Shown here piece by piece: positions 1 to 10,200 of a stretch of 64,000 bases of DNA. A program made the position numbers and the translations under genes. The stretch is taken from positions 4,190,012-4,254,011 of the forward strand of contig KL647293.1 of assembly GCA_000727475.1 (NCBI GenBank), given 5' to 3'. Position 1 is the stretch's first letter. Each line of letters starts with the position of its first letter. The notes below the pieces were generated by a model. It saw only the letters and a program-made list of their open reading frames with translations. It was not told the DNA's origin and searched no databases. This DNA is from Sarcocystis neurona. Its lineage: Eukaryota > Apicomplexa > Conoidasida > Eucoccidiorida > Sarcocystidae.

Positions 1-49
<49 letters not shown>

Positions 50-210
50 TAGACGATAGTGGTGGTCCAGTATATTCGCCCATATATATATATATATATG
101 TATATTAGACGTCAGTAGGGGTCCACTATATTCGCACACTTATATATATAGTAGACGTATGTAGTCCAATATATATGCATACCTATGTATATGATAGACG
201 TAAATAGGTG
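1..210. repeat. TA microsatellite and degenerate 60-70 bp tandem repeat
   Basis: The window opens in a (TA)n run. After it, three diverged copies of a unit of about 60-70 bp follow, each with a gtagacg-like start, a gtccanTATATtcgc-like middle and a TA run. No reading frame is supported in the first 210 bases. Copies may continue beyond the left edge. Confidence 0.75.
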
Positions 211-497
211 TAGGTAGGTTTGTGTGTACATATACCCTGCCTAAAAGACCACGTCAACGTGTACGTATGGAGCAGGGGGAGCTGCTAAATCGTAGCAGAG
301 GCAGGCGTTCGGCAGAGAGACAGAAGCTGAGTGTAGAAAAGGACGGTCTGTTTCATCGTCCGTCTCGTCTCGTCAGCCCTCGGCAGCGCCGTCTCAGCGG
401 AGCGACACGTAGGAGAGGCGCACACGAAAAAGAAGAAGAAGCAGCGTTGTGTGAGGGTTTGCGGCGACGCATGTGTGTCCTGCTGCTGCTGCTGCTG

Positions 498-793
498 TCA
501 GTTGCCGCCCGCGACAAACGACGGCGCTTTGCTGCTGTGACTCGGCGTGCGTGAGACAAGTGTTGCTGCTGCCGTGACACTGCTGAACTGCTGCGGATTT
601 CCCTGCTCTTTTTTTTGGCTCTGTGCTAGATTTCGTTCTGCGCCGCTGCTGCTCGCGACGGACGGTCTCGGGTCTCCTGCTGCTGTTTGTACGGAAGCTG
701 TGCGGCATGTCTCAGAGACTGTGCTGCTGCTGCTGTTGGACGTGCCGTTCAACTCTTCAGTGCTGCTCTTGCAGCCGCTTTTGCCGTGGGGTT
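498..793 (-). CDS. Probable exon of an unidentified minus-strand gene
   Basis: The minus frame is open from about 793 to a TGA at 498. It reads as a Ser/Ala/Gln-rich but non-repetitive protein (contains NLAQSQKKEQGNPQQFSS). The opposite strand gives only Leu/Cys runs from CTG repeats, so minus is the better reading. There is no ATG at the start, so this would be an internal or terminal exon. It lies just downstream of the open frame at 843-1319 and may belong to the same gene. No family is recognised, and the exon limits are uncertain. Confidence 0.3.
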
Positions 794-842
794 AAAAGCT
801 TGGCGTTGCTGCTTCAGTTCCACTCGCATTTCTTCTACTTTT

Positions 843-1319
843 TCATCTCTTGCCCAACCGCTGCTGGTTCGTGTGTGCTAGAGAAGATTTCTGTGATGCG
901 CTAGGCGGCGGTCTTGCTGCTGCTGCGCTTCTTGTCACGCAGACCTGCCGTGCTGCTGCTGTTGGGCTGGATGTGGCTGCTGCTTCTGCTTCTCCTACAT
1001 AGCACGTCCTGCACATCTTCTTCTGCTGTTGTCGAAGGTGCCTTCTTCTCCCAAATCGCTGGTGGGGCTGTGATCCGGATGCGTCCTCCTTCAATGCTGC
1101 CGCTGCCGCTCCTGCTGCTGCGGCGACGGAATCTAGCTCACTGCGCGCCCGCTGCAGCTGCAGGTGCAGCAGCAGCACCTCCTGCTGCCTCGCACTGCTT
1201 GCACTCGGTCGAGTATATTGTTGCCGCTGAAAAAGAAGTGCCGCAGCGGTCTGACGGCGGCTGCTGGAACCGCTGCCTCTGCTGCTGCTAGGGCTGCAGG
1301 GAGTGCTGCCGCCGGACAA
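843..1319 (-). CDS. Probable exon, Ala/Gln-rich protein, minus strand
   Basis: A minus frame of about 158 codons has mixed composition (LHLQLQRARSELDSV, then LKEDASGSQPHQRFGRRR, then a CRTCYVGE segment) among Ala and Gln runs. The plus reading of the same DNA is Leu/Cys-rich and looks like CTG-repeat shadow. The first residue is not an ATG, so the upstream boundary is unknown. A GT follows a CAG codon inside the frame, so the exon could end before 843. No homologous family is recognised. It would sit tail to tail with the plus-strand gene starting at 1475. Confidence 0.35.
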   Translation of the reverse strand: MSGGSTPCSPSSSRGSGSSSRRQTAAALLFQRQQYTRPSASSARQQEVLLLHLQLQRARSELDSVAAAAGAAAAALKEDASGSQPHQRFGRRRHLRQQQKKMCRTCYVGEAEAAATSSPTAAARQVCVTRSAAAARPPPSASQKSSLAHTNQQRLGKR

Positions 1320-1474
1320 TGGTCAGACTGGCGCGTGCTGCGGGACTAGACGTGAGGGCCTCGGGCTGCTGCTGCTGCTTTCAAGGGGAGCGTAGAAAAG
1401 AAGCGGACAGCTGCTGCTGTGTGAGGTGACTTCCGAGGGAAGAGCATTAGCCGCTGATTCTGCTTTTTAAAAAA

Positions 1475-2245
1475 ATGCTGCAGCAGCTGCGGTGCTACGT
1501 GACCTCCTCCCCTGCCTGTCGGCGCCTCTACCACCACCTGCAGTGGGCAGGCGTGATTCTTCTGGGTAAGCGTCAGCAGCTCCCTGAGATTTCTCTCCTT
1601 TCTTCGGGGGAAGATAACTCTGTGTACAAGCAAATTCACGTGGACACCTTGGTATGTACGTGTGCACCTTCCAAGGAGCCACATACTTATATATATTTGT
1701 ATACACATGTGTGTACATATATATATATATGTAGTGATATTAATGTAGTAGTAGTTTGGCAGTAGCAGTCTACTAGTAGTAGTAGAAGAGGTAGTAGTAG
1801 TCGTGGTAGTAGTAGTAGTAGTGGTAGTAGTAGTAGTGGTAGTAGGTGTTGCAGTAGTAGCAGTAGGGGTAGCAGTAGTAGCAGCAACAGTAGAAGTAGT
1901 AGCAGTAGTCGTAGCAGCAGTATTAGCAGTAGTAACAGGAGTGGTGGTAGTGTAATACCAGCAGTAGTAATAGTACTGGTGGTGGCAGGAAGGCGAGCAG
2001 CAGGAGAGACGCAGAGTACCGAGCAGAAGCGAGCGTGAATCCTGGGGCTTGGGGCTTGTTTTTTTCGTGTTGCTGTGTATCGGGGGGCAGGCGCGGGACT
2101 GCCTCTTGGGGCGGCGTACTTCCAGATCACGTACAGCAACATCGAAGAAGAGGCGCGGCGGCTCCACAGGGAAGGTGATTTGTTCCGCAGTGACCTGCTT
2201 GCACAGCGCAACAAGCACACAGCCACCGCCGGAGAGGAAAAGTAG
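1475..2245 (+). CDS. Two-exon gene for an 81-residue single-span membrane protein
   Basis: Exon 1 is 1475-1565, starting at an ATG preceded by seven A residues. It ends at a CTGG|GTAAGC donor in phase 1. Exon 2 is 2091-2245, after a T-rich tract and ggcag acceptor, and starts with the two bases needed to keep frame. The joined 82 codons encode an 81-residue protein: a Cys/Arg-containing N terminus, one hydrophobic helix at about residues 24-42 with small-residue spacing (AGVILLGAGLPLGAAYF), then a charged helical tail (SNIEEEARRLHREGDLFRSD) ending GEEK. The layout resembles small organellar inner-membrane or complex subunits, but that is inference and no family is recognised. The 524-nt intron carries a GTA trinucleotide repeat. 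The exons are too short for usual ORF filters. Confidence 0.7.
1743..1975. repeat. GTA/TAG trinucleotide microsatellite
   Basis: About 230 bp of imperfect (GTA)n lie inside the intron of the 1475-2245 gene, directly after a TA-rich stretch. The Thr-rich and Leu-rich frames it opens on the minus strand are not genes. Confidence 0.85.
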
Positions 2246-2523
2246 TCCCCCCCGAGTTCTTCGCCGCGTCTTTCTGCGTCTCACGTGTGCGTAGATGGAC
2301 GCACACGTGTGCATTCACGTCTATGCACGAAGAACGGTGGACGTCCACAAAGACGTGTAGCGATCCTGACACTGTGTATGTATATTTATCTATATAAATG
2401 TATATATATATATACGTACATGTACATACATGTATATACCTGTCATATGAGGCGGAGAGAAAGAGATAGGGGCTCGTAGCGCAGCAACAGGGTGCAGAGG
2501 AGTTCCGTTGCAACGGAAGCTAG

Positions 2524-3228
2524 GACGAGTCGGTCCGGCGTTTTAAACGCGACATCTCCTTTTTCGAGGCATCCCCCTACGACATTGCACGCTGCTGGCT
2601 TACGTCTGCAGCTGGGCTTGGGCAGCTGCATATCTTTATGGTAAATGTTTGCGACCACGTCTCGAAGTGTGGTGAGTAGCGCACTGATACCACGTAATTC
2701 TCCGCGTATTCATAAATAAATATATATGTATATATTCTTATATACCTGGATACGTGTTAGTAGGGATCCCACGGATGCGAGCGTGTGTAATTACACGCAT
2801 GCGGATTGAGAGTGTTTACCGCGTGGGTGTACCTTTGTCGCGCGCGCTTTTTGATTACAGTAGTGACAAGACACGGGGTCAAAGTAAATGCGTATGACCT
2901 GCATATTTATATATATGACCTATATGTATACATATATGTATGTCTGATATATATATCTATATATGCATACGTAGGTAAGAGTAGACACCCTACGATATGT
3001 AGGTCTGTTGGGTACGTGTGTAGAAGGGCGCACTCGCGGTCAAGCGCTTTCCTTTCACGTGCAACTCGTGTGCATGTGCACACGTGTGGTGTCCGGGTAC
3101 TGGGAGGTCATGTCTCCAAGGCAGGTACAGAGGGACGGTTTCGAAGGGGCACTTGGGCAAGAAACATTTTTTGATGTCTGTGTGGCAGACACCTTCTCTA
3201 TACAGTCGCACGTGGACGTTGACCAGAT
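2524..3228 (+). CDS. Candidate multi-exon plus-strand gene, unidentified
   Basis: Exon 2524-2671 follows an AGCTAG acceptor and reads as ordinary protein (VRRFKRDISFFEASPYD, then WLTSAAGLGQLHIFMVN). It ends at a strong TGTG|GTGAGT donor in phase 1. A possible next exon, 2813-2883, keeps phase and ends at AAA|GTAAAT in phase 0. A third open segment (about 3109-3228) contains RDGFEGALGQETFFDVCVAD and ends at a GAT|GTGAGT donor; its start could be any of several phase-0 AGs at 3109-3132. First and last exons were not found. The minus strand of 3055-3315 is also open, so the third exon is the least secure. No function is recognised. Confidence 0.35.
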
Positions 3229-3249
3229 GTGAGTTGCGCGTCGTGCGGA

Positions 3250-3768
3250 CTCACCCGCAACTCCTCCGTTCTGTGCGTGACTCTGTAGTTGATATTCATA
3301 TCTGGGGAGGGGCACTCGCGTCTCTGTGTCTTCTTCGCCGATCGTTTGCCTAAAGGTGTGTTGTGCGGCCTTTCGGAGGGGGTGCTACTGATACGTTTCT
3401 AGCCCTACGGCGAAGTGTTTTTGGGCAGATTTCCTTTAACTGAAGGCGGTCGGTGGCAACTTCTCGAGTTTTACACACATGCTTCCATCCCAGAAACACG
3501 CACGTGAGCACCAGTATTCACCCGTGAGCACATCTGTACAAGCAACTGTACATGTGTACAGCCCCCGCCTTTTACTTGTATGTGTATAAGCACGAGTGCA
3601 TTTTTATATATATCTCTACATATATGTAGATTATAGCTACAGATATACCGGTGTCTACGTGTGCTAGTGTATATATGTGCCTGCAAGTAGGCCTACATCG
3701 TTCTTCTGCGGATATTCGCCCTTCCTTGCCACAAGTGCAGCGAGGCACACAGGCAACATTTCACCGAC
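3250..3768. other. No supported gene; TA/CA-rich spacer
   Basis: Short frames occur on both strands but none has both convincing composition and splice signals. The 3600-3670 part is TA/CA-rich. Confidence 0.5.
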
Positions 3769-4269
3769 ATGTTTCTATTCTCTGTATGTGAGTATACACC
3801 GGGAGACTGCGAGCTTGGCGAAGAGTCGTCCTTCGAAGAAAAACGGTGTGCATGCGTGGTCACGCTTTTGCCCCAAACACTCGCGTCCGCATCGCGGCAA
3901 TGTAGACATCGCGGGGGAGCCTTCGCCTTTTGCGCGTGCAAAGAGAAGTGCGTGCGCGTCCCGGCCGTCCGAACGCGCGCTGTTATCGAAGACATGAAGT
4001 TTTCGGTGATAAGCAAAAGTGATTGCGGCGCCTGGCAGCCAGCGGCGCGGTCCTTTCCCTCCACTAAGTGTAAACATACTTGCAGACGGGATACAGGAGA
4101 AGGAACGAGGCGCCGGCAGTGTAGTGGCTCTCTGAGGGAGACGACAGGGAGGATACACGCATTCGGCACGTGTCAGAAGGCATCACAACGTACACGAAAG
4201 AAAATTGAACGTACGAGCAGATGCGCCTTTGATATGTCGACGACTCTGATTCTCTGGACACACGCATGA
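3769..4269 (+). CDS. Hypothetical Cys- and basic-rich protein, 166 residues
   Basis: An ATG-initiated frame of 166 codons runs to a TGA. Its composition is mixed and charged (ELGEESSFEEKRCACVV, then AFCACKEKCVRVPAVRTRAV, then TGEGTRRRQCSGS), with about a dozen Cys spread without an obvious zinc-binding spacing. There is no clear signal peptide beyond the hydrophobic first six residues. The minus strand is also open here for up to 158 codons, which lowers confidence. No family is recognised. It could instead be one exon of a longer gene. Confidence 0.35.
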   Translation: MFLFSVCEYTPGDCELGEESSFEEKRCACVVTLLPQTLASASRQCRHRGGAFAFCACKEKCVRVPAVRTRAVIEDMKFSVISKSDCGAWQPAARSFPSTKCKHTCRRDTGEGTRRRQCSGSLRETTGRIHAFGTCQKASQRTRKKIERTSRCAFDMSTTLILWTHA

Positions 4270-4622
4270 CGTCGATATTGTACGTGAAGTGGTGTTGCAC
4301 AAATGAATGATTCTCGCCTTGTCCACATATGTCCACTACGCCTACTCTATGAGTGTAAAGGTGTCTGTATATATCTCACATCATTTGAAGTAGTTCAAGT
4401 ACGTCTGTGTAGCCACGGAGACAGAGCCGCACGGAGAGCTGCGCAAGTTAAACGCTGCCATCGCACGGGAAGCGCGCGCGGTGCCAGTTCCTGCTGGTTC
4501 GCATGCGCAGAAGCGGTGTCTTGCTGCAAGAAAGGTTTTTTCGGTTTTGTCGCCCTCTTGCGTGTCTCTTCTCTTCGAGCTCCTCTTCCCCGTTGCCGCC
4601 TCCGTCCAGCAAAGGAGGTTAC

Positions 4623-4796
4623 CTTTCTAGTGGTCACAAAAAACGGACAGACAGTTGCCTCCCAACGGGGAGCGGCAGCAGCAGCTTCTGGCGCAGATGC
4701 GCTTTGTTCAAAGCAAAACTCAGTTTCTTCATTCTGTCTGCAGCTCTCTTTCTCCCTGCCCGAGCTTGCAGGCACCGAAGTGACATCCTCTCGCAT
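4623..4796 (-). CDS. Candidate first exon of a minus-strand gene
   Basis: From an ATG at 4796 the minus frame encodes 58 residues, acidic and polar (MREDVTSVPASSGREKE, then RQNEETEFCFEQSA), and stops at a consensus AAAG|GTAACC donor in phase 0. Reading through gives another 75 codons of Arg-rich sequence before a stop at 4395. The plus strand holds a longer but Cys/Ser/Leu-rich frame. The downstream exon was not located. No function is recognised. Confidence 0.35.
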
Positions 4797-4959
4797 GGTC
4801 CCAACAGCCGCCTCCACATACATACATATATATACAAATATGTGGAATGATAGGAGTTACCGGAAGGAGGGGAACACCTAAGAGGCGCATAGGCAGCACA
4901 CGCTTAGATTAGCAGGCTCTTACAAAGGCTCTCACAAATATACCGTACAAACAGACTAC

Positions 4960-5620
4960 TACACGGATAAACTGACAACGTTTACATGCGCGTGTGTGTA
5001 CACATATATATATATATATGTATAGACGCAATAAATATATATATATATATATTTATATGTATATAAATAATGTAAACACTTAATGTCAGCATGCACGTGG
5101 GTAATTGCACGTAGATCTTTTTCCATATACATGACATACAATAGATACGTATATATGTAGCGTACAGCTATGCACGCAGAGACGTGTATTGGTGATTCTC
5201 TCTTTAGACGGGCGTGCAAATGAATACTGGCGACACTCACATGCATACATGAGCCCGCCCCACGGTTTTCAATCTGCCCGCCCAGCAACTGCTACTTAGC
5301 GTTCTTCTGCCCTCTTTCTCTCTCTCTCTCTCGCTGTATCGTCCGTGTGCTCTCACATGCGCCCGTGCTTTCTACTCTACGCCCACTTGAACGATAAGAA
5401 GCCATTGTCAGAGAGAGTGCAACAGTGGACAACCGCACTTTACCACGGACGTACAGAAAAACTCCAACTACGTCTACATATATATATATATATGTGCATG
5501 CACACCGACTCACATACACATGCATGTGAATAGTTACGTTTTTCTACATACATACATATTTGTACATACACATATATACATATATACGTAAAAGGACTAC
5601 AGCGCACGCACGTTTGAGTA
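4960..5620. repeat. Non-coding stretch with TA/CA and CT microsatellites
   Basis: TA-rich runs lie at about 4998-5060 and 5475-5590, and a CT run at about 5315-5335. Frames through it read as Tyr/Ile/His-rich repeats typical of translated TA/CA DNA. No gene is supported. Confidence 0.7.
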
Positions 5621-5814
5621 GAAGACTTGATGTAACTTATTTTGGAGGAATGGCGACGTCTGTGGAAGACAGAAGTTTTGAAAGAGAGTGAGAGCACGTT
5701 AACAAGGGGCCCTGCGGGTCCACTGACAGACCTCGCACTGCATGCGAAGTCGCTGTACAAAAGCAGACCAAGGACGTGCTACGAATGTTGCCCAGCTGCT
5801 GTTCGAATCCACGA

Positions 5815-6445
5815 CTGCTGCTGCTCTTCCTCTTGTTTGCTACGCACGACATTGCTTGTTTTTGCTGCTGGACCTGCCCCTGCAGCCGCTACTGCTCCCT
5901 CTCAATCGTTCGTTGCTGGTGGTTCCCCCAGGCCTCTGCTGCTGCTTGTGTTCTGGGCTGCTGCTGCAGCGGCTACTCCTGCGGGCAGCCCCCCCGCCCC
6001 GTTTTGCTTTACCTGCAACAGAGCGGCAAGAACAGCTCCTGCGGCTGTCTTTTGCTGCTGCTGCGACTGCTGCTTTTGTGGCCGTTTCTGCTTTGTCTGA
6101 TGTGTCGCTGCTGCTGCCGCCGTTGCTGCTTCTGCAGCTTTGTTACCGCTTCTGTTGCAGAGGCTTATTTTGCTGCTGTGGCTACCCTTGTTGCTGGTGT
6201 TGCTTCTGCTGCTAAGGACGCCTCTGCTCCTGTTGCGGTTTCTGCTGGTGTTGCTGCTTCTGCTGCTGCGGACTCTTCTGCTCCTGTTGCTGCTTCTGTT
6301 GCAGTTGCTGCTTCTGCTGCTGCGGACGCTTCTGCTCGTGTTGCAGTTTCTGCTGCTGTTGGTGCTTCTGCTGCTGTCGGTGCTTCTGCTGCTGTCGCTC
6401 CTCTGCTGTCGCGCGGCTCTGCACGCTGGCCCTTGGCGAGGGCAC
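5815..6445. repeat. CTG/CAG tract downstream of OLA1
   Basis: This is a dense imperfect CTG (plus) or CAG (minus) tract. All frames are open: minus gives Gln- or Ser-rich, plus gives Leu-, Ala- or Cys-rich. It ends about 60 bp downstream of the OLA1 stop at 6507. It could be the coding tract of a Gln-rich minus-strand exon or part of the OLA1 3' region; the sequence alone does not decide. Confidence 0.7.
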
Positions 6446-6506
6446 TCCGCAGGCGCCTCCAGAGACAAACTGCCTCGGTTCACCGACCCCGCTTCACAAC
6501 GCGGGC

Positions 6507-7020
6507 TCATTTCTTCGCGTTGGCGGTCACGTTAAATTTGAAGAAGATAATGTCGCCGTCCTCTACCACGTAGTCCTTCCTAAAAGTGTAAGGCAAGGGT
6601 AGACGAGAAAGGAGTGCGCACGTCAAAGTCAAAAGGAAGAAACCCTCGCTGATGAAAGCAGAGGTGGAGAGCAACAAAAAAATGCTGCCTGGCTTTTTCT
6701 GCGCACCGGAGTTCACCTCAAACAGGCCCCGGTACAGCAAGTCATGCACCTGTTAATGAATCGCACGAATTAGTTGGTGCAGATCGATACTTCTGTCTCT
6801 CTGTGTACTTACTAAACTCCTTTTTTCTCCCCTGCTGCAAACAGGTAAATCCTTCCCTTCTACGGTTGAAACGCAATATCAACTCTCTCTTTCTACACAT
6901 GTATATATATATATATATGTATATATATGTTTGTATACGTATTGATGTGTAAGGAGCCATATTTGTGTATGCGTATATATGCAAACAGGATAATATACAG
7001 AGACACATACATGCACATAC

Positions 7021-7058
<38 letters not shown>

Positions 7059-7176
7059 GTATACAAACCTCTACGTAGATACACATATACCTCTATCACT
7101 ACAGGTTTACATTTGCTATACAATCTTCTAAACACATACAGATATGCCCAAACGCATACAACATATACATGTGTAT

Positions 7177-7209
<33 letters not shown>

Positions 7210-7227
7210 ACTGTACACATGCATTAC

Positions 7228-7258
<31 letters not shown>

Positions 7259-10200
7259 CACACACACAGGTAAATCCATACGTACATATATACTTACTCA
7301 GACACATGGGTACCTATACACGTGTGATTAGACGTGCATCCCATCTTATTCGCCTACACACACACACATATACAACTACTACGTCTCCGCTATATACATC
7401 TCTACAGACACCCGCATATACGTGTGTACACAGATACACATACGCATGCATACATACCTACACTACACACACACACACATACGGAGACATAAACAGACGA
7501 AGTGACGTCTCCGTCCGCATTACACGTGCGATGATACGTCGAAGCTACGGATCTACGAGGAAGCGTCCAGCATCCTTGCCCGATACATACAGACACACAT
7601 GTGATACGTAGACATCTCTGCGTGTCCAATTTTTGCCGTCCCTGCAATACAGAGAGAAAGACAGCGCCGACGAAAGAAGAAGAAGAAGAAAAAGGAAAAG
7701 AAGAATTTTCTATCCTCTCTGACGTATGCGTCTCTGTGTCTGCAGTGGTTGCCGTCTTGTAGAATTCGCCAGCGGGGAAGAGAGAAGAGCGAGAGAGAGA
7801 CGCATGCACGTGCAGTGCAGGAGAGAAGATAAACGTTTACCCTTTCTGATGATATTTCCCAGCAGCTTTGACTGCGGCTTCGCTGCCGCACGCGACGAGG
7901 TCTTCGAATTTATAAACCTCCGCGCAAATAAACCCCCGTTCAAAGTCGCTGTGAATGACTCCCGCGGCCTGCGGCGCCTTCGTCCCTGCAGCAGGAGCAG
8001 CAGCAACGGAGGCACACGCAGAGGCGGTGGCAGACGCAGAGGCACCACACGTAGCAGCAGGCGCAGACGCACAAGACGCAGAAGCAGCAGCAGCAGAACC
8101 ACCAGCAGCAGCAGAAGCAGAACCACGAGCAGCAGCAGACGCAGCAGTAGAAGCAGCAGCAGGACGCAGCGGGGGCAGGGATGGGCGCGGACGCAGCGAG
8201 GCAGCAAGCACGGGGAAGTCCAGCAGCACCTCTACCCATAGAAACGCACGTCTACAGTGCGCACATCAGCAGGACGCCGCGCGTCGTAGTTGCCTCTTCA
8301 AGAGAGAAGAAAGACGCGTGCACGAAGGCAGACAAGTATGCGCGTCCCTGCTCTCCACGCGTCGATATGTGGGGAAGAAGAGACGGGGAGGGAGGGGTCA
8401 GTCGCACACGGCGCGAGAAGCGAAAGAAATTGACATATCTAATTTTGCCTTCAAAGAGAAAGACAGAGATAAATAGAGACGGACACATATACACGTGTGT
8501 GCATATGCATGTCCCCTGGAGTGGAAATGCCCAGCAGCAGTCTGCGCCTACGCGCTGCTGCTTGAAGAAAGTCACCTGCTCGAGAAGAAGAAGACGGACT
8601 TCATCTCACGTGGCGTGGCACATAAAAAATAAAGGAGGGACGCCGCAGGCAACCAGGGGTACGGACAAAGAGACAGGCAGAGAGAGCTTGACACACCAGC
8701 CCCTATACAGAAAACAAAGTTCGACCCACGAAAATACATCATCCACAACATACACATGTATGTAACAATAATGTCTACACATCCCTATAGAGAGAGGGTG
8801 ACAGAGACAGAGAGCGGCTCGAACGTATAACATACATATATATACGTATAGAGAGAGGCTAACATCTATATATATACAGAGAGAGAGTTTGTCGCATACT
8901 ATATACACACATATATATACGTATATGTATTGAGAGAGAGTAGCGCAGGTATACATATATACACATACATACTAATAGAGAGGAGGAGAGAGAGAGAGGC
9001 TGGCACATACTACATATATATATGTATTGAGAGGGTGCCGCAGATATTATACATATATATGTATATATACATACAGATAGAGAGAGAGGCTGGCGCAGAT
9101 ATACACATATACATACATATATATATACACCTATGTATAGAGAGAGGTTGGCGCATACCATGTGTGTACATATATATATATATATATGTATAGAGAGAGG
9201 CTAGAGCGTATATGCATACACATAGAGAGTGAGAAAAACAAAGAGAGGCTGGAGCATTTTACATGTGTACGTACACGTAGAGAGAGAGCAAAACTCGTGT
9301 AGAAGTGTGTGTGTGTGTGTGTGAATGTGCGAATAGAGACGAAGAGAGGGAGATTTTGACATTTTGGCGGAGATATGTTTAGAGACAAAAAGACGGCGAT
9401 TCGTCTACACACAGATCGATAGAATACGAGCGAAAGAGTGGGGCAAAGAGCGTTAACAGCAGGCGAGCTCACCCTGTCTAATCGTCCAGCACTTTACTTC
9501 GTCTTCTCCGCAGGTGAAGAAGTGAATGAGGTGGAGCGCGTGGTAGCCGGCAGAAACGATTTTATCGAGCGTACTTTTTGCAGCTCCTGTCTCCTGTTCA
9601 CCCCCCCCCCCCCGTCGAAGCACACGCACACACATACATATACACACATACTTGCATGCATGTGCCTAGACGACTCTTCGTCATTTCCGAAGAAAACAGG
9701 AAGAGGCTGGAGACACCAGTCAACACCGACTCACAGGTGTGTCTGCTCACGTACACACAGACATACATATATATAGAGGGCTCAGCGAACCTTTCTTTTT
9801 TTTCTAGGTGTGTGCATATATATAGACACACACACACACAGAGCCGCGTCGCCGTGTAGACTGCGTTTGTACGCATACAGAGAAGATCTGATCCTTTTAT
9901 GTGTGCGTGCGGAGAGCGGCGTTGTATCTTGGGAATTCATGGAGAGCTTCTATTTCTTCCGTATGTTCAGAAAAAATTCGTCCCCTGCATTTGCGTGCTC
10001 GGCGGACGATATGTCTACGCACGGAGACGAGACGTGTTCTCTCCACTTATTGTAGACACGAAAAATTGTCAGACAGAGACAACTTGCTGCCGTGTGGAGT
10101 TCCATCTGTGAGTGTACGCTGCTGCGCCGCGTCCCCTGGCGACGTGGACATGGACCGGCCTTCCCCGCTGCAAAACTCCACCTCCCCTCGCCCTTCCTCC

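Noticed and set aside
1..210. Possible telomere or subtelomere at the left edge
   Set aside because: No TTTAGGG/AAACCCT arrays were seen; the repeats are TA-rich and diverged.
1346..2314. 322-codon minus-strand ORF with a poly-Thr run
   Set aside because: It spans the GTA microsatellite and TA repeats, and it overlaps the well-supported two-exon plus-strand gene.
6140..6535. 131-codon Leu-rich plus ORF resembling a membrane protein
   Set aside because: Poly-Leu arises from CTG repeats read in one frame. Ala, Cys and Ser versions occur in the other frames.
8930..9193. Tyr/Ile/Glu/Arg-rich ORFs
   Set aside because: They are translations of TA and GAGA repeats with no other support.
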